Positions 23,090 through 35,833 of a stretch of 64,000 nucleotides of DNA are shown in pieces. The stretch is from Strongylocentrotus droebachiensis (Eukaryota > Echinodermata > Echinoidea > Camarodonta > Strongylocentrotidae). The notes below the pieces were generated by a model, which saw nothing but the letters and a program-made list of their open reading frames with translations, was not told the DNA's origin and did not search any database. Position 1 is the stretch's first letter. Every line of letters begins with the position of its first letter. The stretch is from positions 62,001 through 126,000 of the forward strand of contig JAVYIG010001812.1 of assembly GCA_035222895.1 (NCBI GenBank). Reading direction: 5' to 3'. The position numbers and the translations under genes are program-made.

Positions 23090-23254
23090 AACCATTGTTT
23101 TTGTGGGAACAATAACACTTTGTGAAAGCAAGCACAACAGGACCCCATGGAAGAACAGGCGTATTTTGTTAATACGCCTGAAATGGGCTATCCGCTGATA
23201 TCTCATATGTTGTGATGATTTTATACGGAAATAAATACAAACAAACAAACAAAG
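23090..23254 (+). mobile_element. LINE 3' end with (CAAA)n tail
   Basis: A small stem-loop (AGGCGTATT ... AATACGCCT), then TGATGATTTTATACGGAAAT and AAATACAAACAAACAAACAA, has the layout of a CR1/L2-type LINE 3' end. It is 5' truncated. Confidence 0.55.
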
Positions 23255-24177
23255 TTTCTTGTTTCTGTATATTTACGGATGGAAAACCACATGCATTAGC
23301 TCCCAAGCATATAACACATTAAAAGAGATTTCCCTCGCTCAGACCGTGTAAACTCAAAGATATAAAAGGTTGTCTTTTTTCATGTGTGCCTACCATAGCA
23401 TAATGGAAGCACTTCTTGTTAAACCTTTGATCAGGAAATGTGGTGGAAAGTCACACACACAGATGACTAAATCATCCGTTTCTTGTCTTTTTTCGGATTG
23501 AAGCGTTGCATTTGCAATTGACGCGGAAAACACCTGCCACAGCCGACGGTTTTCAGGAGGCGGGGGATGTGTGGGAGGAAAGGGCGCAGGAACATCTTTG
23601 ATTTTGAGATGAAACATCAAAAGATTTTGTTTTTTTTATCTTCAGCTTGTGTCAGCTTGAGGGAATATTGTGCATTAGGATTGAGAAAGTGATTATAGTG
23701 ACATTTGTTTTCTTTCTGACTCTTTGTGGCTAAGAGTGGATTTGGGTTTTGGATACGCATGTACATGACCATGTATATTTCCATGAGTATTATACATGTA
23801 TAAGGGGGGGGGTGAAAGGGATTTCTTAGTCAAACAGACTCGTATCTATTAGTTGCAGCCTCTTTTTCTTACAACAGTATACATCAATTATTTTCAATCA
23901 TTTCAAGACATTATCATCTGAATGGCTAAACATGTTGTGAATCATGATTTACTTACATATATCATTACATGCTACACATCTTTATTTTTCTTATTTGGAA
24001 TTGTTTTATGTCTCAATTTAGCTGGCAGATTTCTCTAATGTAGGCTAGTGTAATTCTAGGGCATTGACCATTTAGTCAAACAAAAACTGTGTCATTGCCT
24101 ATTTATCCAGTTACCTCAATTTGTTAGACCTAGAATAAAATTGTACAGTTGGTGCCAAGAATAATTAAGTCACCCCT

Positions 24178-24372
24178 AGGTAGTTGGGGACATATAAACC
24201 ATTGCTCTTTCCCTCTCATGTCTTATTTTAAGATTCAGAAAGACATTCAGTCCCAGGAAGTTAGGGGACAAACAAATAATTGCTCTTTTCCTATCATGTT
24301 GTATTTTTAGATCTAGAAGGACATTATAAGTCACATGATTTTACATAAGAGTTAACACCCTTCTAACTCTCC
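24178..24372 (+). repeat. ~82-bp direct duplication with a hairpin-family element
   Basis: AGTTGGGGACATATAAACC ... TCTCATGTCTTATTTTAAG and its diverged copy about 82 bases later both end in a GAT(T/C)(C/T)AGAA(A/G)GACATT motif. The second copy continues into an inverted arm (GTTAACACCCTTCTAACTCT, 24351-24370), forming a hairpin of the CAGAAGGGCGTTAACTC family at 24303-24372. Confidence 0.65.
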
Positions 24373-26129
24373 TCACACCATGTGTTTATTATAAGTTTTT
24401 TTTTCTCTGTTTGATGCCAGAACACGTGCACAGACATTTCATGTAGGAGGATGTATCAAATTTTGATGAGCTATAAATATGATTTCTTCTTGGCATGGAG
24501 GAGTAAATGAGCTAGTTTGAATCCACCCATATACATGTAACATTATATAATGTATATCACATCATCTATATGTTTATGTAGTTATGACCCTGCATCAAGT
24601 ACAAGTAGATCAGACTTGAATAGATAATGCTTGTCTTTCAACTTTTATGATTTACTAACCCTGATTTAGTCTGCCATGTTTCAACTGTGTTTTAATTGAT
24701 TTTGATTATATTTGCTTGGGGGGTGGGGGTGTCATCACTGAAAACAATTATGTTTGGAATACATGTACATGTAGGCCTACAGTCATTATGCTAGTTGGAA
24801 GAAGAAGATTTTTTTTTGTGTACTGTATGTCGTATTGTCGATAAACATGTATGATTTCTAATTCTAAATTCACATTTTAAGGGGCTCAAGTAACAGCTGT
24901 GTTAAGGTCACAAGCTTCATAAGTAATAAACTTTTTTATGGAAAATTGGCTGTTCTAAATTAAAAAAAACTTTTGATTTTTTTTAACCTTTTGATTTTTT
25001 TTAACCAGTTGGAAATGAGCAGAATAGAAATTGTGTGTACACTAGTAGCAGGAGGACGATACATGTATATTCTCCTGTAGTGTTAGGCTTCCATTTGACC
25101 TTTTTAATTCAGATTTATCTCTCTGATTTCATTGCACATCAATGAGGTTAAAAAGTTGTCCACAAGATAGATCCCTCCAGAGGCCAGTGCCATATATTGG
25201 GCTATCAAAACATTTAAATGCTAATGAGAAGAGGAGAATAGTTGGCAATTGTGTGTATGGTGGGAGGGGGAGGGGTAGTTGAGCATCATTTTCTTTTTAA
25301 TTTTTATGTATTTATATAGGTCAACGGGAAGTTGGAGGGGAATTTTTTTTGCTATGAAAACAAACTCAAAAAACTTGATCATTTAAGTATCGTCTACTCT
25401 TGCCATCATACTATCTGCTTTCATGAAGCCCCAGCTGGAAATAAATTGGATCAAAATATCTTTTAATGATTTCCTGACTTGAAAAAAACCTTGTATTCAT
25501 GGAGAGTCTACTTCTACACAAACGGGTGAAAATGTGAATGTATAAAGAGCAAACATCATAACTATATGCTTATCTCATATGCTCTTGCCCCTGTACTGCC
25601 TCAAAAAGGCTGTACATGTAGGTCTAGAGGAAATCATAAAATGCATGTTTATCCTAGAAAAGCAGCCAGATATAGGTTGCCATGGTTACGATGTCAGGGA
25701 AATATGAGCGCAGGTGATGAATCTTTTATGACAGCAGGGGCTTGCTAAAGTTGTCAGTGGCAACCCAGAAGGGTCACTGGGGTCACTCCAAGACAAAACA
25801 AAGGCTGCATCCTGGGAAGCAGCAGGAATTATGGGAAAATTGTAAGCCATTGTTTAGTCTTGGTATCAGATTTATTATATCTCAATAAATAGCTATGACT
25901 CACCGTGTTTTCATAATCAAATCACTTTTGATGCAGAAGTTTAGACATACAGTATGTATATCAGACTGTGTGTCTAGACAGCCAGTATATTGAGTTTGAT
26001 ATTGTCATACTTTAAGTGTAAATATTTTTAGTTCAATCTTTTAGGATTGTAAGTCTTTGATATTCAAATATATTTTGAACATATATTCTACTTGTTCATT
26101 GAAATATCAGAAATAAATAGGTTTTTATA

Positions 26130-26165
26130 ATCAAATTCAAATTCAAATTTTATTGTCAACTTAAA
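26130..26165 (-). mobile_element. LINE 3' tail, minus strand
   Basis: AATCAAATTCAAATTCAAAT followed by TTTATTGTCA reads on the minus strand as TGACAATAAAA and then (TTTGAA)n, a common LINE 3' terminus. The upstream part cannot be delimited. Confidence 0.45.
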
Positions 26166-26299
26166 AAGATGGAAAAAATTGAATCTTCAGAAAAAATTCA
26201 TATGTTAGATTTAGAGTTCAAGTTATATTACATTGAGGCTGTTAAGCTCTTTTGCAAGTGAAGGGAAATACAACTGTTATCTAATTTGCCAGAAGAGAT

Positions 26300-28339
26300 A
26301 AAGGGCTTACATGTACATCATGCATGGAACACATTATGATAAAATACAGCAAGTGCTTTGTTGAAATACTGCAGTATACACTGTAAAACAACCACTTACA
26401 CTGTAAGTTCTTTCAGGGCAATTCTGGGAGTAAAAAAAAAGACAAACTTGATTCTCCATCAGGTGAATCGTGTTACATACTTTATCTGGAAGACAAATCT
26501 TTATCTCCTTGAAAGACGTTTGTCTCGGCCCAAATTTGGGGTTGAGACCTCGTGAGAAGGGAAATAAAGAAACTAGGGAGGAAATGAGACAATCGTCAAA
26601 ACCGAGGACTGAAACTCAGTGAACTTGAGATGTTTGTCATATGATGTCATTCCTGTCTATGTAGGAAGTTCCCAAGAGATTTATACCTGAGCTTAAAGGT
26701 GTATTATCTTGGTCTCGTTTAGTTTCGGGAAGCATGCTGGTCAGCAGATAAATTATACATTGATCTATTCAGAAATGCATTGTTTTATTTTATTAGATGG
26801 ATAATGTCAATGATTCATTGAAGGAAAAAAAGTAAAATGATTGTACTTAAATGAGATTGAGAACAGAAACACACAGACCTACATGTACATGTATGGGGAA
26901 TTTTGATGATTCTTTTGACAGACCTTAAGTATTACTTATATTTTCTGCTATTATTTCCTCTCATTCCTTTTTTTTCTTCTTATTTTATGCAATTGATGCA
27001 ATTACATCCCGTGGTTACAGTGATCAAATCAATTAAAATATGAATGTATTTTTTATCATTGAAAATTCCCAAATTAATTATTATTTAATGGAATAAGTCT
27101 CAGAGTTTCCAATATTCCTGAATAGGTCTGAATTAAATCATCAACAACAATTAGTGAAATAAGTATTCACCTAATTATTGATATATTTAATTATGAAAAA
27201 CAATATGAGGTGACAAAGTTCATTTAAAAAAAATGAATGTGAAGTGACATCAATCAACTCCACATCAAAAATGGAAATTGTTTGGAATTGAAATGCAAGG
27301 GCTTTCCAAAAATATTGTATGGGCAATTTCCTTTTTATTAGCAAATTGGCATAGTAGGTAATGGCTGATAATTTGACATGAAGAGTGAGCCCATTGGTTA
27401 TCTCTTGGATACAATGGATGTCAGCTTATATGCCAAGTGTCAAAGTGCAGTTGAATGTTGATTTATGAGCCTTGGTGTCATGGGGGAGGGGGGGGGGGGT
27501 GGCAGTGGAAAAAAAATACAGGGGCTGAGTGTGACTTGCCTTTCTGGTTTTTAAAGCCACTGTCATGGGGGGGGGGGGACTAAAAATAATATCCATCAAT
27601 GAATTGTATAAGTCCATTTTTGCATGTAAGTGCCCTCATGAATGAAATTCTGTTTTTGGGGTGGGGGGGGGGTGAACACTTAGGGCTGGTGGGTGAAAAT
27701 GACAGTGATGCATCACCTCAGCTATTAAGCGAACTATATTCCAAGCCATCAATAAAACTTGTCATTGATAGTCTTTCTTCTTTTCTTTTGAGTGGCAGAT
27801 CGGTGACAAATACAAATGCATCATGAATTGTTTTCTTTGTTAAATCATTAGGACAGTGTTATTTTTGCAGGTGCATGTAGGCCTTTAGTGAAAAGAACAT
27901 GAGAAAATGTTTGAAAATAAGTTTTACCAATACACCCATGTATTAATCTATAAAAATATCAAGAATATAACTCTAATATAATTTTGAAAGAGCTACTTGT
28001 AGAAGGGCTTTAACTTACTTAATAGAAGCTAACATCTTTATGGCTTTAGCCGACAATATTTGAATTGTATCTTTGAATTTCTTTCCATTGATTTTCATTG
28101 ATTAGAAACGGCAGGTGGCATGTGTGTGTACAGCACAATGAAAATTATTTGTTGTTACTTGTGATTAATCAACCATTGCTGCGTGCAAACACCTATAAAG
28201 AGATAATAAAAGGCGATAAATAGCTATCGGCCTTTGCGTAAAGCAATTATAAATACTTACACAAGTAGGCAATGCATGCAATTATCACTTGTTTGTTTAA
28301 TAACAGGTGTCTAAGGTTTGTTGTCATTGATTTATGCAT
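26300..28339. other. Non-coding stretch with poly-G runs
   Basis: AT-rich sequence with G runs at 27488-27499, 27567-27577 and 27660-27670. No gene or element recognised. Confidence 0.45.
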
Positions 28340-28404
28340 CGTGTTATTCTTGCCGCATATTGCGTTATTCTTGCCGCACATTACGTTATTCATTCCACAT
28401 ATTG
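28340..28404 (+). repeat. 21-bp tandem repeat, 3 units
   Basis: GTGTTATTCTTGCCGCATAT, GCGTTATTCTTGCCGCACAT and ACGTTATTCATTCCACATAT follow each other at 21-base spacing. Confidence 0.75.
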
Positions 28405-29134
28405 TGGTAATATTGTGTAGCAATCGATGTAAAATGTGCCATTTATTTGTGTGAATATTGATAAAGTATTCTGATGTGGGCACAGTACCAGTTTTCTTAT
28501 CTGAATAGAATTTGAACTTCTTGGCAAAGGGCTTCTGACTTCTTCTTCATATTAATTGAAATTTTCATTGAATATGAAGGGAAAATCCAACTTAGACTGG
28601 GAAGATGTACATGATTAACCTAATTTTGTTGTTAAATCGTTCCCTTTGCTTCTACATTAAATGTGCATGAATGATGTCATGTTCTCGCAAATTTGCAGAA
28701 CGAGTACAGAACATTTCTTATAATACTGTTCAAAAGTAGATCATATTTAGAGCTAATTTTAATTCCTTTTATAACATTTTGAGTGATAAACTAAAATTTG
28801 TATGTATATTTTTGAAATAAGTATCACAGTTACAGTTAGTGTGCATGATACTAATCTAAATTTACACTCTTTCATGTAGACAATGCAAATTGTATGAATT
28901 GTATTTTTATAGTGGTGGTGCCGTTCTTCTGTGATGGGAAGTCATGTAAATTTTAAATGAATCAAGGCCTCAAATGCATTTTAACAAACCTATTGAAGTA
29001 AAAAAATAGCTTTTAGCAGGAGACTTTGTCTACATATTGAGTAGTGTTTGACAGATACTCGTCTACTACCAAAACACCACACATTCAACTTTAGATTTAT
29101 AACTACAAAAAGAGCTTGGCGGGTGCATCTCTCT

Positions 29135-29153
29135 CCCCCCCCCCCCCCCCGAT

Positions 29154-29203
<50 letters not shown>

Positions 29204-29395
29204 TCTCTCTCTCACCCTCTCACTCTCTTTGTTTTCTCTCTCTTTCCCTCCCTGCGATGCTCTTATTTTGCATCCTCCATCTCTCTTATACTATCGTTCT
29301 ATCTCCATGTCTCTTCTCTCTATTTTCCTCTTCCCCTCTCTCTCTCTCACTCTCTCTCTCTCTCTCTCACTCTCTCTCTCTCTCCTCCACTCCTA
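29135..29395 (+). repeat. Poly-C run and CT-rich microsatellite
   Basis: C16 at 29135-29150 is followed by a long pyrimidine tract with interrupted (CT)n. It lies directly upstream of the CpG-rich island at 29400-29680. Confidence 0.85.
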
Positions 29396-29399
29396 AAAC

Positions 29400-29680
29400 T
29401 AGAGCTCAGTGCATTAAACCCCTCATCCCACTCGCTGCACCGCGCAGTGCGTGCGTCAGAGTCGCGTACTAGCTCGGCTCTCCCCGCTAAACTATCATGG
29501 ACAACCTCAAGAGGGAGAAAATGGCGCACTCGACAAGAAATTATTCAACGAGACCGAGCAAGATAGGCAACTGCTGGATGCATTGCGGAGCCCTCATCTT
29601 AGAGGGATGGGTCGCCATGGCGACGAGCGGTCAGCTGCGGTGTCATCACCTGCTGTCGCTGGAGATTCTTCACTGAAATG
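29400..29680 (+). promoter_or_regulatory. CpG-rich island, possible promoter or first exon
   Basis: This non-repetitive, CpG-dense block (GCACCGCGCAGTGCGTGCGTC, GTCGCGTACTAGCTCGG, GGGTCGCCATGGCGACGAGC) contrasts with AT-rich DNA on the right and simple repeats on the left. An ATG at 29497 in a strong initiation context (A at -3, G at +4) opens a 59-codon frame (MDNLKREKMAHSTRN...) closing at 29676. A second frame (DKKLFNETEQDRQLLDALRS) also stays open. I recognise neither product. It could be an alternative first exon, a 5' leader or an enhancer. Confidence 0.3.
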
Positions 29681-30745
29681 ATATCTTACCGAATCTCTAG
29701 TACTTGTTTATTGATGCACAGATTACATGTACATCGTTCTGCTTTAATGTTCAGGGTGTTGTTTTGCTTAATAGATTCGCACTTACAAGAAAGAAGAACT
29801 TCGATGTTCAGATAACAGTTTTGGAATAATTTATTTGAGATCTTTAGATTAGAAGCAAGTTCTGGAATAACATACTTGAGATTAGATCAGATACATTTGG
29901 AACTGGCTGTCAGATAGAAATCAAATATTTTGTGTTTTGTTCAAGCATAGTACACAGCTTTGGAACTTTAGTTTCATTGAAAACAAGTTGAAAATATGTG
30001 TAATTTTTTTTCAAAATGAGAAGTTTTTATTGTGAACTACAATATATACAGATTCCTGGTTAACGATAGAATGATATCAAAATTTTACTCTGACATTTTT
30101 TGGATTTTCAGGGTCATATCATCCTCAGTCCTTGCCATAACTTTTCTCACTGCTAGACAAAGTGTTCTCCAGTAAGAGTATGCAAATAATTTTTTTTAAA
30201 GGAATATTTCAGGGGCTCCGCAATCATTTTACCAGGGCACTTCTTTAGATTTTTCGGATCAAATCCTCCTCGATCGATCAGCCCCCTTTTATTCTTTTTC
30301 TCACTACCACCAGACAAAAGTGTTCTTCAGTATTGAAGGGTACATGCATGCCGATAAAAAAGGGAAATCATTACAAGCTATTCCGGGAGGGTCGCTGTAC
30401 ATATATTGATCGGTGTCACAATATGGAGGACTCGCATTTAGGGCATGAAAGAGCTGGCAGAGAGGAAAACAAGAATGGAGAAGATGGAGAAGATGATGAT
30501 GAAAAGATTCCGTCTTGAGATGGCATCAAAATTCAGCCTCTGGATGTCCCTTTGTTCTTGTATTTGACTTTGTGGAGAGGACTAGAGATGAGAGTCATTC
30601 TTTTGCTTTATTTAAAGTTGCAAAACATGGGACCTATTTCTCATTTTTATAGGTATATTTCAGTAATGCACATTTTAGGTTTAACAAAATGGTGATTAAG
30701 GGACTACTGATGGTCTGATTGTGACCTACACCTAATACATCTGTC
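29681..30745. other. Non-coding stretch
   Basis: AT-rich sequence. Nothing recognised beyond short chance frames. Confidence 0.45.
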
Positions 30746-30748
30746 TGT

Positions 30749-30930
30749 CCCCCCCCCCCCCCCTTCTCTTTACATCCCTCCATACATCCCTCCCTTTCTA
30801 TCTCTGTCTCTGTTGCTCTCCATTCCTCCCTCTCTCTATCCCTCCATCTCCCTCCATCCCTCCCTCCCCCCTCCATTTCCATCTCTCTCCTCCATCTCCT
30901 TCTCTCTCCATCCATTTCCATCTCTTTCCA
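30749..30930 (+). repeat. Poly-C run and pyrimidine-rich (CTCCAT-type) tract
   Basis: C15 at 30749-30763 is followed by CCCTCCATA/CCATCTC-type low-complexity sequence. Open frames are low-complexity. Confidence 0.8.
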
Positions 30931-31330
30931 TTCGCTTTACACAAAGGATTATCAAACCAATGTGGATATATATTCTTTTCAAATCCAAAGCCAGCCGGCC
31001 CACAAACCAGCCCATATTTTGAGAAGCAGTCAAACGTTCTAAATGTTACGTTTGCCAGCTAGCTTTTTACTCCGCCTGTTTTTCCACCGATGTAAAATCC
31101 CTTGCCACGGGGGAAGTACATTTCATCCTTTGTCAGCCTGCCCTCTTGCACTTTTTTCGATGTGTATCGAATGACCGTCTTCAAAATCCTCAAAAATTCA
31201 TGCCATGGTATGTGCGTGATCGGGTGCATGAAGAAGAGGTTCACATCGGGTAAAGAATTCACTGAATGCGTAGCAGAGGCGATCTTAAATCGTACTCTAT
31301 GTGAACACAACTGATATATATATAATAACC

Positions 31331-31590
31331 CTTCACAAGAAGAAATCTGTGTTCAGACTGGGGAGCGAAAAAATATAATGTGTAATAATTTTCTTGTAAA
31401 TCTCACTTACACAGGGAGTATATTAAGATTATTGCCATATGTAGATAGTTCTGCTGTCTTCACGTGAAGAAATTTGGGTTCCAACTGGGCACCAAAAATA
31501 TAGATCATTGATATGTAATTATTCCCCTTTAAAATACTTTTACACAAGGAGTACATCAAGGTTATCAAGATATGTAAATAGTTTTGCTTA
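31331..31590 (+). repeat. ~126-bp direct repeat, 2 units
   Basis: CTTCACAAGAAGAAATCTG ... GACTGGGGAGC (31331) recurs as CTTCACGTGAAGAAATTTG ... AACTGGGCACC (31457). Both continue to TTTACACA(A/G)GGAGTA, a TCAAGRTTAT-like piece, ATATGTA(G/A)ATAG and TTCTGCT/TTTTGCT. Confidence 0.75.
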
Positions 31591-33499
31591 TAATTCAGGA
31601 CTTAAACAAAAGCTTTCATATCTTTATGATTTTAAGGAGACATAATATTGTTCCTTATCTCTAGCCAGCATTCCTAGTGTAGTTTTCTTAAACTTTTTGA
31701 TTATTTTAAAGAGATGATGTTGTAGCATGGTTTGTATCAATCTGGAAGAAGTTAAACTGTTTGAAAGAAGCCTTGAGTAATAAGTACTTTTTAACTGGCC
31801 AGTCAACATCAACGATGTATCCATGTCTAAATTGAACAGATACTTGTTTAGCTTGATGATAGAATATCTGTAAGTGTGAATGGGACCTGTATGTAGCCCT
31901 TGTTAGCCGAACGGAATGGCCCTCTGAGGTTTCTAAAAGGGATTTTCTGGCATGAAAATACAGATTTGAGAAACGTAAGACGCGACGAAAGATGGGAGAG
32001 GTAGATGGTCAGTTCGGGGGATTGCGTTGCCTCGTAGAAAGATGAAAAGGATACCTGAAAAGGATACCTTAAACAAGGAAGGGGTGCTTAACTGACTCAA
32101 GTATAATTCTTAGAAAAATAATATGAGAATATGTCGCATGAGATGTTAAGTGACGTGTGTCAGAAGAAACAAAGTCATGTTTAAATGATGGAAAGATTAC
32201 ATCTTCTTTGTTTAAACTTTCAAACTTTGTAAACCGAACCTACCGTTTGTATGAAGAGTAGAATATGATACTTCAACATCATGGAATATTGTAATAAAAT
32301 CACATTTTCCACATATAAATTTCCCTGATTATAAATCACAAGGTTTCACGCAAAAAAATTGGGATCTTCAAGTATTTACATGCAGTTTCTAGATGCACTC
32401 TTAATCATATTTCAAGCTGTTTTTGAAAAATATGGTTATATTTCTGAGCCATGATTAAACCAATACTTTTTTTCCATTCAGGTGCTCTTATCTTCTCAAA
32501 TGCAAATTTTACATTTTGCAGGTTTTGATATGAGAATCTGGATCATTTTGTTATCAAAATCAAAATCAAAAGCTCTTATGTTAAATTGTCAAGGTGCAGA
32601 CTACTTCAAGTAGTTGAAACCTTCCATTGTCCCAAATGGTAGTATAGACATTTGTTTCATATTACAAATATCTATTTCATACATTTATGGTTATTGGAAA
32701 GTGGAAATATATCTCTTTTTCTTTGCCTCCTCGATCTCTTATTTCTACTTCTGCCGTCACAAAAACATGATGCTGGAAAGGAAAATGAAATTCTCATTTT
32801 GCTTTGCAGATGATGAGTACGCATATAGACACAGTATTCTGAGAAGAAAGAACAATAACAGATTTCTCCCCTTTCACCGTTTGTGTCAAAACAAAAGCAT
32901 CTCAAGCAAACATTGGAATTGCAGGGCCTGAAAACAGTTCCTTTATATTGTATCGATGATTTATATTTCGCAGCCTTCATCATCGAACCCCCTCCCCCCA
33001 AAGTTAGTCTCTTACTTTAAGAAGAAAAAAATGAAATGAAAAGACTTGCATGTAGAACTACTACATGTACAAGTATGTAACCCTATTACATGACAGTGTC
33101 GATTCTTAATTCCATTTTATTCACAAGTATCGATTTGCAGGTGTTTTATCTATCGCTCATATGCCCTTAGGATTCCAGATTTTCATAACGTGTTTGTGGT
33201 CAGTAGACTAACCAGTTTGATCAATAGTTATCCAATTTATACTGCGGCCCGAGGATATTCGCATCCGAAGATCAAGTATGTTATGAAATATTAAAGAAGC
33301 ATGTGTTTCTCTTCTTCCCCTTCTTTTCCTCTCTTGTAACATCCTCTCTATTCCCTGCGGTGTAACCAGAACTTTCGTGAATTTTGTTAACCGACAGCTG
33401 TTTTCATAGCAAAGGGAACATTCGTGAGGTGCAGAAATCTGATGTTGTTGTTCATATATAAACTTGCAAGTCTGGACAACTCATGGGATCACTTGAAAT
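31591..33499. other. Non-coding stretch
   Basis: No gene or element recognised. There is a short (CAAAAT)n near 32555-32570. Confidence 0.45.
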
Positions 33500-33627
33500 C
33501 TGGGCATCGTTTCACAAAACCGTCGTAAATACAAGTTCGCTGACATCACATTATTAAAATTCCATCATTCACACAATGGGATGTCGGTGAACTTGTACTT
33601 ATGACTGTTTTGTGAAATAATGCCCAG
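33500..33627. mobile_element. 128-bp palindromic MITE of the GTTTCACAAA type
   Basis: The left arm CTGGGCATCGTTTCACAAAA continues CCGTCGTAAATACAAGTTCG. It pairs with a right arm whose reverse complement is CTGGGCATTATTTCACAAAA, then CAGTCATAAGTACAAGTTCA. The arms are nearly 50 bases with a loop of roughly 30. The terminal motif GTTTCACAAA is shared with the elements at 55500 and 56491. Confidence 0.75.
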
Positions 33628-34963
33628 GTTTTAAAGTTAGCACCTTGAAAAATATCAAAGTGCATTATTTCTTTCTAAAGAAACACCCCGTCAAGACTTT
33701 GCTGATTTAAAATTGAGGTTTGACAATTGATAGGAGTATATAAAATATGAATATGATATTAAATTACAACACCACTTCTCACTTGTATAAATGTTTTTAA
33801 CATTATTCTTGATGTAAAGGCCTACATGATACAGTAGAAACAACGAAAGGAGTAGGTTACCCAGTCCACACAATATACATGCGTGTACATATACATGTAC
33901 CTTTAGAAATGGCTTTTAGAAAGGGCATTTAAACAGGTTATCTATCGCGATATCGATCAAATGCCTTCTGCTTGGCAAAATTGAGGTAGATGAGCAGGAA
34001 ATTAAGGATGGAAAGGAGAAAGGATCGGAAAGATAATAGGCCGGTACTCTGGTGGTTTGACGGTACGGAGAGTTGAGCTTCGCAGCGAATCTTCATCAAA
34101 GCTGCAACAAAGCATGACTGTTTATCGACCCTACCTTGTGCACCCCCCCCCCCCCAGCACCCTTCCCCCTCAACTGCTTTGATTCAGCCATGAGTAAGAA
34201 TTAGATATGATAGCTTGAATCATGCTGAAACAATTAAGTATATATATTTAATTCAGATGATACAACTTGAAACAAGATATACTGTGGGGTATATATATCA
34301 TATATGCTCATTGGACATAGATAGGACTCATAGGGGTATTTATTTGTAATATATTGAGAGTAGTAATTGTTAAACCTGATACTTCTACGAGATGTCAATC
34401 ATTTTTAATTTAATCTATCCCCTGTCCAGTTTCCCCAACTTTCTTGTAAATTAGGCACATGTACTTTGCCTCAGTCGTTTAATCTAGTCAAATTTGATTT
34501 TTCTGCCCAATGCCTTGCCAACTCCAATTAGAACGTTGCCGACAACAAGGTTATTTTTCTCATCACTTTTAAAGTGAATGCAGCCAACGCTGAAAGTTAC
34601 GGCTAGCTAGATGTTCTCCCGGCAAGAACATGGGATTATTGGGTGTGATGAGAGAAAAGTGAGATCCTATCTTATCCAATTTGAGTTGAATTAGATTAGA
34701 AATTGAGCCTGACAGTACCATCCATAGATTTGTGCGTCGGTCGTGAGTCACGGTCTCCCTGTACGACCTTCACCAACGAGGGCTTTGTTTGACCCTGTGA
34801 GTAGTTGAGAGAAAGACATCTTAATCGAACATGGAAGGGATAAGCCGCCTTAATCTAAATTGGATTTGAAATATTTGCTGATGTTTGACTTCTGTAATCT
34901 CTGTACTTATTAATCAGATATATTGAGAGAGGGTGCGTTGAAAACTTGACATATTTCACTTAA
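33628..34963. other. Non-coding stretch
   Basis: AT-rich sequence with C13 at 34143-34155. No gene recognised. Confidence 0.45.
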
Positions 34964-35152
34964 AGCCCCACTATACACCTTGTAGCTACTTGCGAACTCT
35001 ATATAGCAAACAATGCCTAAATGGTGACCATTTGGTCCCCCGTGATCCCCTTTTTCTTATGTTAATTGAGAGCTGATTTGATGAGATAACCACCTGTCAG
35101 TGACCATGCAGGGAGGTCTAATCCCTCTTGGCCAAACTAGTGCAGAGGGGCT
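34964..35152 (+). mobile_element. TTAA MITE (189 bp), copy 3
   Basis: Exact TTAA lies on both sides (34960-34963 and 35153-35156). The termini are AGCCCCACTATACACCTTG and CTAGTGCAGAGGGGCT. The interior is as in copies 1 and 2. It is the best-preserved copy in the window. Confidence 0.9.
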
Positions 35153-35439
35153 TTAATGTAGATGTTCTCTAAATATAGTATGCATGTAGAAACATCTGCT
35201 GAAGTTTATCTCTGAATGTGTGTGTAGGATCGATGATATAAGGCAAATAAGCTTGCTGAGTTCCTTAGGTGAGCATTTCTGTGAATCATTAATTATAAGT
35301 GAGATGATATGTTAGATCCATGGATGGGATTCAAGCAAGAAAAATATTCACAATCTCAGGTCTTGATCTACATGTATAAGAAAAATTTTTAAATAACCAA
35401 TAACATAAAAACAGAACTAAACATAATGTAGCTCTGCGT

Positions 35440-35700
35440 TGAATACCACAGTCTCCCATCTGAAATATGGAAAACAATTCTTGCGGGAGAGAAGCGCGAA
35501 ATATGTCCCCGCCGGCAAGACGCAGGTGAATAATGATTTCAAAACCCTTGTTTGCAAAGTTCTATTTGTTGGGTCCTCGGGCTGTGGTTCTTGTGAAGAT
35601 CAAATAAGAAACTCTACTCCTTTATATGGTGGAGTGACTCAGATACTTGCGGATGCCGAGTTATGACGGTTGTCATCGAAAAATAGGTCAAACGTTCAAA
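35440..35700. promoter_or_regulatory. GC-richer unique island, function unknown
   Basis: This non-repetitive stretch has GAAGCGCGAAATATGTCCCC, GCCGGCAAGACGCAGG and GATGCCGAGTTATGACGG. A 75-codon + frame is open across it but resembles no family I know. It may be a conserved non-coding element. Confidence 0.2.
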
Positions 35701-35775
35701 TAAATTTTTGTCTTTGATAGTAGTTTTCTCACATCTAAATAGTTGTGTATGTTGTTCAAGTAAACTGCAATTTTT

Positions 35776-35833
35776 AGATTAAAAACTCCTATACCTAGAT
35801 TATAAACTCCTATTTTAGATTATAAACTCCTGG
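35776..35833 (+). repeat. ~20-bp tandem repeat, 3 units
   Basis: TAGATTATAAACTCCTAT-type units occur three times in a row with small changes. Confidence 0.7.

Noticed and set aside
29048-29566. A 172-codon frame rich in Ser, Leu and Pro
   Set aside because: It is mostly the translation of a (CT)n microsatellite. Only the CpG-rich end is worth noting.
31059-31314. Overlapping 83- and 70-codon frames on opposite strands
   Set aside because: Neither matches a family I know and both lack splice or promoter support. Overlap on both strands suggests chance.
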